NCBI GenBank assembly: GCA_020061995.1
Contig: JAGUXE010000030.1
Span: 1 to 18,312 of the forward strand
DNA from: Ignavibacteriales bacterium
GTDB taxonomy: Bacteria; Bacteroidota; Ignavibacteria; Ignavibacteriales; Ignavibacteriaceae
Reading direction: 5' to 3'
Length of the DNA stretch: 18,312 bases
The notes under the pieces are model-generated. The model did no database searches, was not told where the DNA came from, and worked only from the letters and a program-made list of their open reading frames with translations. How positions within the stretch are numbered: position 1 is the first letter of the stretch; each line of letters opens with the position of its first letter. This document shows, in pieces, positions 13,667-18,312 of this stretch. The translations under genes were made by a program, and so were the position numbers.

Positions 13667-15136
13667 ATGTCGAGCACTGAAGAGTACTTTTATCAGTTTA
13701 GAAAAAACATCGTCGGAATAAACCAATCATTCATTTCCCCTTATGGTGAAAAAAAAATTATTTATGCCGATTGGATTGCAAGTGGTCGACTTTATATTGA
13801 GATTGAAAACAAAATGCTTGAGCAATTTGGCCCATATGTAGGGAATACTCATTCCGAAGCAAGCATCACCGGAACTACTATGACTCACGCTTATCATCAT
13901 GCAAGAGATATTATCAAATCTCACGTAAACGCTTCAAAGGATGATGTAATTATAACCGCCGGCTCAGGTATGACAGGAGTTATCAATAAGCTGCAAAGAA
14001 TTCTTGGACTAAGAGTCCCGGAACAACTAAAGGATTTCACAAATCTCCCGGCAGAATTAAGACCTGTAGTTTTTTTGACTCATATGGAGCATCACTCTAA
14101 CCAAACCTCATGGCTTGAAACAATTGCAGATGTGATAGTTCTTGATCCTGATCAACTTGGGTTAGTAAATCCAATTACTCTACAAAATCAATTAAGTAAA
14201 TATTCAGACAGAAAACTTAAGATTGGATCATTTACTTCATGCTCAAATGTAACCGGAATTAGAACACCTTACCACGAACTTGCAAAAATTATGCATAAAA
14301 ATGGTGGTTATTGTTTCATTGATTTTGCCTGTTCAGCACCTTATGATATTATTAACATGCATCCTCAAGATCCGGAAGAAAAACTTGATGCAATCTTTTT
14401 TTCCCCTCACAAATTTTTAGGGGGTCCGGCTACACCGGGAGTTTTAATTTTCGATTCCAATCTTTATCATAATCAGGTTCCGGACAATCCGGGAGGAGGC
14501 ACTGTTGATTGGACTAATCCATGGGGACGCCATAAATTTGTTAATAATATTGAAGCACGCGAAGACGGTGGAACTCCCCAATTTTTACAAACCATTAAAG
14601 CTGCATTAGCAATCCAATTAAAGAATAAAATGTCATCCGAAAAAATAGTTGAGCGTGAGGAAGAGTTAATTGAAATTGTTTTTGATGAACTCGAAAAAAT
14701 TCCATCACTCCATATTTTAGCTGGACATATCAAACAAAGGCTTGGGGCAATCTCTTTTTATGTAGATGGAATTCATTACAACCTTATTGTAAAAATATTA
14801 AATGACAGATTTGGAATACAAGTCCGAGGTGGCTGTTCCTGCGCCGGAACATATGGACATTTTTTACTGCATGTTGACCAAAACTATTCTAATGAAATTA
14901 CTGAAAAAATTAATCACGGTGACCTTTCCAAGAAACCGGGTTGGGTTAGATTATCGCTACATCCGACAATGACAAATAGTGAGATACACTTTATTTGTTC
15001 AGCAATTAAGCAAACCGTTGATAACATTATTGAGTGGCAACTTGATTATAATTATGATATTCATACTAATGAGTTTTTTCATAAAAATTCAGAAAACCAA
15101 GACTATCAAAACATTGACAAATGGTTCTTTATTTAA
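13667..15136 (+). CDS. Class V PLP-dependent aminotransferase-fold enzyme (cysteine-desulfurase-like)
   Basis: 489 residues. The fold-type I, class V pattern is clear: YADWIASGRLY (33-43) at the N-terminus, the AGSGMTGVINKL cofactor-phosphate loop (98-109), an E141-H-H-S-N-Q stretch over the ring, D219 in CFIDFACSAPYD pairing with the pyridine nitrogen, and the Schiff-base lysine K249 in FFSPHKFLGG. Late in the protein, RGGCSCAG holds C390 and C392 on the loop where cysteine desulfurases of the SufS type carry their catalytic cysteine, so sulfur transfer is possible. It is about 80 residues longer than SufS. No Suf/Isc genes are near, and the protein should be cytoplasmic. AAGGGAG sits 4 bases before the ATG. 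The exact reaction is not certain; isopenicillin-N-epimerase-like or other class V chemistry is also possible. Confidence 0.82.
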   Translation: MSSTEEYFYQFRKNIVGINQSFISPYGEKKIIYADWIASGRLYIEIENKMLEQFGPYVGNTHSEASITGTTMTHAYHHARDIIKSHVNASKDDVIITAGSGMTGVINKLQRILGLRVPEQLKDFTNLPAELRPVVFLTHMEHHSNQTSWLETIADVIVLDPDQLGLVNPITLQNQLSKYSDRKLKIGSFTSCSNVTGIRTPYHELAKIMHKNGGYCFIDFACSAPYDIINMHPQDPEEKLDAIFFSPHKFLGGPATPGVLIFDSNLYHNQVPDNPGGGTVDWTNPWGRHKFVNNIEAREDGGTPQFLQTIKAALAIQLKNKMSSEKIVEREEELIEIVFDELEKIPSLHILAGHIKQRLGAISFYVDGIHYNLIVKILNDRFGIQVRGGCSCAGTYGHFLLHVDQNYSNEITEKINHGDLSKKPGWVRLSLHPTMTNSEIHFICSAIKQTVDNIIEWQLDYNYDIHTNEFFHKNSENQDYQNIDKWFFI

Positions 15137-15231
15137 TATCATTAGCTAAAACTAATCTAATTCATATTGCATTTTTCACAATGTTGGTTTAGTTTGCACA
15201 TTATTTTAACAATTAATTTATAGAAATAAAT

Positions 15232-15729
15232 ATGGCATCCAATCATTCATTCGATATAGTTTCTGAAATTGATTTTCAGGAAGTCGATAATGCTGTTAAT
15301 CAAACTCTAAAAGAAGTATCTCAGCGTTATGACTTAAAAGATTCACACACCACAATAGAACTTAACAAAAAAGATAAGTTCATTTTAATAAATACAAAGG
15401 ACGATTATTCAAATAAGCAGAGTATTGATATTCTTCAAACAAAATGTATAAAACGGGGAATAGCTATTAAAGCACTTAAAATTGAAGAAGCTGAACCTGC
15501 AAGTAACGGAAGATTAAGACAAAAAATTACACTTCAAAGCGGAATCTCTAAAGAGAATGGAAAAATTGTAACAAAAATGATTAAAGATTCCAAACTTAAA
15601 GTAAATGCTCAAATTCAAGATGAACAAGTGAGAGTTACTGCTGCAAAAATTGACGATCTTCAATTTGTTCAGAAAATGTTGAAAGATGCCAATCTTGATT
15701 TCGCAATTCAATTTGTGAATTATAAATAG
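15232..15729 (+). CDS. yajQ: YajQ-family nucleotide-binding protein (UPF0234)
   Basis: 165 residues, matching the 160-165 of the family. It opens with SFDIVSEIDFQEVDNAVNQ and contains the family hallmark KIVTKMIKDSKLKVNAQIQDEQVRVT (about 120-145), followed by DDLQ and a closing FAIQFVNYK. YajQ has two ferredoxin-like halves. Homologues bind cyclic di-GMP or ATP/GTP, and some act as c-di-GMP effectors. It is cytoplasmic. A 95-base gap separates it from the aminotransferase gene, and only a weak ribosome site (TAGAAA) precedes the ATG. A loose TTGCAC-17-TTTATA pair at 15194-15222 would give an almost leaderless message, but this is doubtful. A hairpin shared with the convergent polymerase gene follows. 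Confidence 0.93.
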   Translation: MASNHSFDIVSEIDFQEVDNAVNQTLKEVSQRYDLKDSHTTIELNKKDKFILINTKDDYSNKQSIDILQTKCIKRGIAIKALKIEEAEPASNGRLRQKITLQSGISKENGKIVTKMIKDSKLKVNAQIQDEQVRVTAAKIDDLQFVQKMLKDANLDFAIQFVNYK

Positions 15730-15739
15730 TTTTTAAAGG

Positions 15740-15764
15740 CTGTCTCAGAGAATATTTGAGACAG
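15740..15764. terminator. Bidirectional hairpin between yajQ and the polymerase gene
   Basis: CTGTCTCA (15740-15747) pairs with TGAGACAG (15757-15764) across a 9-base loop, followed by TTTAATTT on the plus strand and by CCTTTAAAAA on the minus strand. It stands 11 bases after the yajQ stop and 9 bases from the stop of the convergent gene, so it probably ends both. Confidence 0.7.
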
Positions 15765-15773
15765 TTTAATTTC

Positions 15774-17450
15774 TCACCCTACATACGCATAAACTAATTT
15801 TTGATGTTTTATTTTTTTTCCTATTTTCATTAAATCCTCCTCTTTAGTCTCTTCATTGTCACCATAATATTTATTTTCAGAACTATCTTTTTGTAGTGAA
15901 GATTTAATTCCCTGTATTGTTAAAACTTCAAGTTTATCAACTATTAAATTGTTACCACTTTCTGCATCAACTTTGCCGGTTACTATATATGGCCCAAGTG
16001 AATGAGTTAACAAAGCATACTGAGCGTAAACTTTTGGAAAAATAACGGCTTCAAATGTTCCGGTAAGGTCTTCCAAGGAAAGGAATTTCATTATTTCCCC
16101 TTTGCTTGTTTTTATTCTTTTTGAAGTCATAAACCATCCCTTCATTTTGATTCTTTTATTATGATAATGTTTCATATCTGATGCGTTAACTGTATTAATT
16201 TTGCTTAATTCATCCTCAAATAATTCAAGCGGATGTTTTGAAATCATATAATCGAAAGACTCAAATTCAAGTCGGCATTTTTCATCAAGTGAATAATCCA
16301 CTGTGGTCTCAATTTCTTTCTCCAGCTCACATGTTTCATTAAAAAAAAGATCATTGAAAAGTGGATCGTATATTTTTCTAGCCTTAATATATATATGCAA
16401 TAACCGTAATGAAGTTGGGCGTGTTTTACCAAAACAATCCATTGCTCCACATTGAATTAAGTAAGTTGCTTCTGCAATACCGGTTTTAGTTCTCACAAGA
16501 AAATCAAGCAGCGAAGTATATTCACCCGCTTCTTCCCTTTCAGCAACTATGCTTTCGGCGGTATCACGAGTAAGATTTTTAATGGCAATCAGCCCGATCC
16601 GAATACAATTATTTCCTCCATAATACTCATAATCACTTTTATTAACAGATGGCAGTAAGATTGTAATTCCGCATCTTTTAGCTTCCTGAATATAAACTCC
16701 CGCCGAATAATAGCCGCCGCCGTTACTTAAAACACTTGCCATAAATTCAGCAGGATAGTGAGCTTTTAGATAGGCTACCTGAAATGAAAGGATCGCAAAA
16801 GCAGCACTATGTGCTTTACAAAAAGCATATCCCGCAAATGATTCAATTTGATTCCATAGCAAGTCAGCTTTTTTTCTGTTTAATCCTTTACTATCACACG
16901 ATTCAAAATATTTTTTCTGCATACGCTCAATAACTTCGCGTGAACGCATTTTCCCACTCATGCCACGCCTCAACAAATCTGCATCAATTAAACTTAGCCC
17001 TGCAATTTGATTAGCTACTTTTATCACATCTTCCTGATATATCATGACTCCGTAAGTATCACCAAGGACATGCTCCATTTCAGGGAACAGATAAACTCGC
17101 TTCTCTTTATTCCTGTGGCGAAGAATAAATTCTTTCATCATTCCGCTTTCGGCAACACCGGGTCGAATAATGGAGCTTGCCGCTACCACCATATCAAATG
17201 TATCTGCCGATAGACGCCAAAGAAGAGAACGCATCCCGGGAGATTCAATATAGAAACACCCTATCGTTTTTCCTTCTTTAATCAACTTTATTGTTTCATA
17301 GTCATTAAAGAGTTTTTCATAATCATATACATCAAATTTAATTGCATTAGTATTACGAGGAATGGGAGGGTAAAGTCTTGCGATTCTCGTTCTATTCCCC
17401 ATTTTTTTCGATAAGTAATCATCATCGAAATCAATATTTTTCAAAACCAA
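15774..17450 (-). CDS. C-terminal half of an atypical DNA polymerase III alpha subunit (no catalytic palm)
   Basis: 558 residues against about 1000-1150 for full DnaE-type proteins. It matches the second half only: GCFYIESPGMRSLL (64-77), IIRPGVAESGMM (94-105), YGVMIYQEDVIKVA (133-146), LLRRGMSGK (159-167), ESFAGYAFCKAHSAAFAILSF (203-223), a helix-hairpin-helix region (283-342) and an OB fold (433-512). The PHP domain and the palm with the three catalytic aspartates are missing, so it cannot polymerise alone. The phrase SSIIRPGVAESGMM marks the DnaE variant that in many Bacteroidota sits with ImuB-like translesion polymerases. The upstream frame is closed by a TAA two codons before 17450. TTG at 17450 or, with better spacing from GAGGG, TTG at 17444 is the likely start. 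It may be a truncated gene or one half of a split polymerase. Confidence 0.82.
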   Translation of the reverse strand: MVLKNIDFDDDYLSKKMGNRTRIARLYPPIPRNTNAIKFDVYDYEKLFNDYETIKLIKEGKTIGCFYIESPGMRSLLWRLSADTFDMVVAASSIIRPGVAESGMMKEFILRHRNKEKRVYLFPEMEHVLGDTYGVMIYQEDVIKVANQIAGLSLIDADLLRRGMSGKMRSREVIERMQKKYFESCDSKGLNRKKADLLWNQIESFAGYAFCKAHSAAFAILSFQVAYLKAHYPAEFMASVLSNGGGYYSAGVYIQEAKRCGITILLPSVNKSDYEYYGGNNCIRIGLIAIKNLTRDTAESIVAEREEAGEYTSLLDFLVRTKTGIAEATYLIQCGAMDCFGKTRPTSLRLLHIYIKARKIYDPLFNDLFFNETCELEKEIETTVDYSLDEKCRLEFESFDYMISKHPLELFEDELSKINTVNASDMKHYHNKRIKMKGWFMTSKRIKTSKGEIMKFLSLEDLTGTFEAVIFPKVYAQYALLTHSLGPYIVTGKVDAESGNNLIVDKLEVLTIQGIKSSLQKDSSENKYYGDNEETKEEDLMKIGKKIKHQKLVYAYVG

Positions 17451-17463
17451 ACCCTCTTAAAAA

Positions 17464-17513
17464 ATAGTGTTCATTTGCACACTATATTTAGTTTGTTTTA
17501 AGTAAAAAGTCAA
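17464..17513 (-). promoter_or_regulatory. Promoter with overlapping palindromic operator for the polymerase-like gene
   Basis: On the minus strand TTGACT (17513-17508), a 17-base spacer and TAAATA (17490-17485) form a sigma-70-like promoter. Immediately downstream lies a palindrome with 7-bp arms, ATAGTGT and ACACTAT (17464-17470 and 17479-17485), around an 8-base centre. It overlaps the -10 edge and the expected start site, a classical position for a repressor. The site matches no LexA box that I know, though SOS control would fit the gene family. Confidence 0.55.
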
Positions 17514-17684
17514 GGGAAACTTTGTTCTTCTTATTGAGATAGAATTGAGATAGAAATGATTAGACGGGACTTGTTTTCCAAGGATGAAGTTTTAATAGGG
17601 ATAATAGATGAAACTTTATCATTTAAAGGTATTAGGAATTTTTGACATAATCCATAGTAAATGAAGAGATAAATAAATTAAAAT

Positions 17685-17748
17685 GTTTGACATTTGAGGA
17701 GAAAGGTTTCAAATTTAAGTTGTCAAACAAACACAAGAACTTAAATTT
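17685..17748 (+). promoter_or_regulatory. Leader with two mutually exclusive hairpins before the CPXCG gene
   Basis: Hairpin A pairs GTTTGACA (17685-17692) with TGTCAAAC (17721-17728), with an inner ATTTGA/TCAAAT stem (17692-17697 and 17709-17714). Hairpin B pairs AAATTTAAGTT (17711-17721) with AACTTAAATTT (17738-17748), 11 of 11 bases. The two share 17711-17721 and the strand around it, so they cannot form together. Hairpin B ends 3 bases before the CGGAG ribosome site. The layout resembles a riboswitch-like, thermometer or protein-responsive leader, or overlapping operator sites. Confidence 0.45.
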
Positions 17749-17762
17749 ATCGGAGAATTGAA

Positions 17763-17957
17763 ATGCAAGCAGAAGACGAGATTGTATGGGTCTGTCAGTA
17801 TTGTGGAATTCATAATACAGTTAATGTCGATTTCACCGTAAGCGGAAAACTTGACTTCATTGAAGATTGTAGAATTTGTTGTCGCCCAAATCGAGTAATT
17901 ATTAAAATAGATGATGAGGAAAATATATTTGTTGAAGCTCGTTACATTGACGAGTAA
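17763..17957 (+). CDS. CPXCG-family cysteine-rich zinc-ribbon protein (64 aa)
   Basis: 64 residues, the normal size of the Cys_rich_CPXG family. C11 and C14 (CQYCG) and C36 and C39/C40 (FIEDCRICCRPN) form the two knuckles of a zinc ribbon. The phrase 'EDC..CCRP' is the family hallmark, and the usual CPYCG of the first knuckle reads CQYCG here. It is acidic, cytoplasmic, with no membrane segment. The biochemical role of the family is unknown; a small zinc-binding or nucleic-acid/protein-interaction module is likely. CGGAG lies 6 bases before the ATG. The gene is monocistronic and stands behind an unusually structured leader. It converges on the gene at 18003 with 45 bases between them. Confidence 0.85.
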   Translation: MQAEDEIVWVCQYCGIHNTVNVDFTVSGKLDFIEDCRICCRPNRVIIKIDDEENIFVEARYIDE

Positions 17958-18002
17958 TTACAAATATGCTAATACTAAATTGCTCTATACAGTTATTTTG
18001 TA

Positions 18003-18312
18003 TTAATCCATTATCATTCTTAAAAATGCTGAACTATCATCTTCATCACTATTTTTTTGCTGCGGAATTACTTTAGCTTCTTCCTTCCTGTTTTGCTCTA
18101 AAGCGTAATTTTTCATTTTTTCAAATGATGAAAAACCTGACAATGGGACATCTTCCTGTTGCTTATCAATAGTTTCTGCCATTGGAACCTTTGATGCTGC
18201 TGCATTCACTCTGAAAATTGTAGGCTCTTGAAGATCGTAAGGATCCACCGGATGATTAAAATCAAAATTGAAACCACTGCTCACTTTAGGTAAAGCTGCC
18301 CTTTCTTGAGGA
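18003..18312 (-). CDS. C-terminal part of an unrecognised protein (5' end outside window)
   Basis: The minus-strand frame ends at TAA 18003 and is open to the right edge of the window. The GTG at 18284 is therefore probably internal; the visible part is 102 codons. The sequence is polar and looks largely unstructured: FNFDFNHPVDPYDLQEPTIF, then FSSFEKMKNYALEQNRKEEAK (one likely helix) and an acidic DEDDSSAFLRMIMD end. There is no membrane segment or cysteine motif. I do not recognise a family. A disordered tail ending in a short amphipathic helix suggests a protein-interaction tail on a larger protein. Confidence 0.6.
   Translation of the reverse strand, partial: PQERAALPKVSSGFNFDFNHPVDPYDLQEPTIFRVNAAASKVPMAETIDKQQEDVPLSGFSSFEKMKNYALEQNRKEEAKVIPQQKNSDEDDSSAFLRMIMD

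Larger units (their letters stand above)
17451..17762. other. Divergent intergenic region with operator, small frame and structured leader
   Basis: 312 bases between divergent genes. It holds the promoter/operator of the polymerase-like gene on the left and the structured leader of the CPXCG gene on the right. Between them is a 10-bp direct repeat (ATTGAGATAG twice, from about 17533) and a 29-codon plus-strand frame (17556-17645) that I do not consider a proven gene. I find no trace of the missing polymerase N-terminal half here. Confidence 0.6.

Noticed and set aside
16925..17450. A frameshift restoring the missing polymerase N-terminal half
   Set aside because: No frame beyond 17450 encodes PHP or palm motifs; the DNA there is AT-rich non-coding sequence followed by an unrelated plus-strand gene.
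17464..17485. Calling the palindrome a LexA/SOS box
   Set aside because: It matches no LexA consensus that I know. SOS control is only suggested by the gene family, so it was kept as a generic operator.
17556..17645. A 29-codon frame starting MIRRDLFSKDEV
   Set aside because: Short, with a poor ribosome site and no recognisable pattern; it could be chance, so it is mentioned only within the intergenic entry.
1..18312. tRNA, rRNA or other structured RNA genes
   Set aside because: I saw no cloverleaf-like segment or conserved rRNA motif on either strand by reading; a dedicated search was not possible.

Overview
The window looks like chromosomal DNA of an AT-rich member of the Bacteroidota/Ignavibacteriota (Chlorobi-related) group. 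Three things point there. A complete type IX secretion (T9SS) sorting tail ends the protein at 2545-3753. There is a Bacteroidota-style promoter (TTTG, 19 bases, TATCTTTG) before the aminotransferase at 13667. The repeats and the RAYT transposase fragment also resemble those I associate with Ignavibacteria. Species cannot be fixed from sequence alone.

Layout. 1-1122 (+): the tail of a probable LolA-like lipoprotein-sorting gene, overlapping an exported SMP-30/gluconolactonase-type propeller gene. 1177-5503: an apparent inserted island. It is bordered by a direct repeat of about 95 bp (1085-1176 and 5504-5603) that duplicates the convergent junction of the SMP-30 and YciI gene ends. The island holds REP-like palindromes, a beheaded RAYT transposase, remnants of other gene tails, a conserved helical protein of unknown function, three 42-bp tandem repeats, and a two-gene unit (a pectate-lyase-like beta-helix and a T9SS-secreted propeller). 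5556-13246 (-): a tight five-gene operon for peptidoglycan-fragment recycling. In transcription order it encodes a BadF/BadG-type amino-sugar kinase, an AmpG-like transporter with a large periplasmic insertion, an exported NagZ plus serine-hydrolase fusion, a cytoplasmic NagZ-like GH3 enzyme, and a YciI-like protein. 13340-13510 (-): an uncatalogued 56-residue membrane peptide. 13667-15729 (+): a class V PLP enzyme and yajQ. 15774-17450 (-): the C-terminal half of an atypical DNA polymerase III alpha subunit with its own promoter and a candidate operator. 17763-17957 (+): a CPXCG zinc-ribbon protein behind a leader with competing hairpins. 18003-end (-): the tail of an unrecognised protein.

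How the genes work together. In the recycling operon the exported fusion could strip GlcNAc and then the peptide from wall fragments. The transporter would import the sugars, the cytoplasmic GH3 enzyme would cleave remaining disaccharides, and the kinase would phosphorylate the amino sugars. The combination recalls the nagZ/amiE pair of Bacillus subtilis and the MurK-type kinases of Clostridium. The most unusual parts are the REP-bordered island with stacked gene tails, the beta-module inside the transporter, the headless polymerase with a dedicated promoter, and the alternative hairpins before the CPXCG gene.
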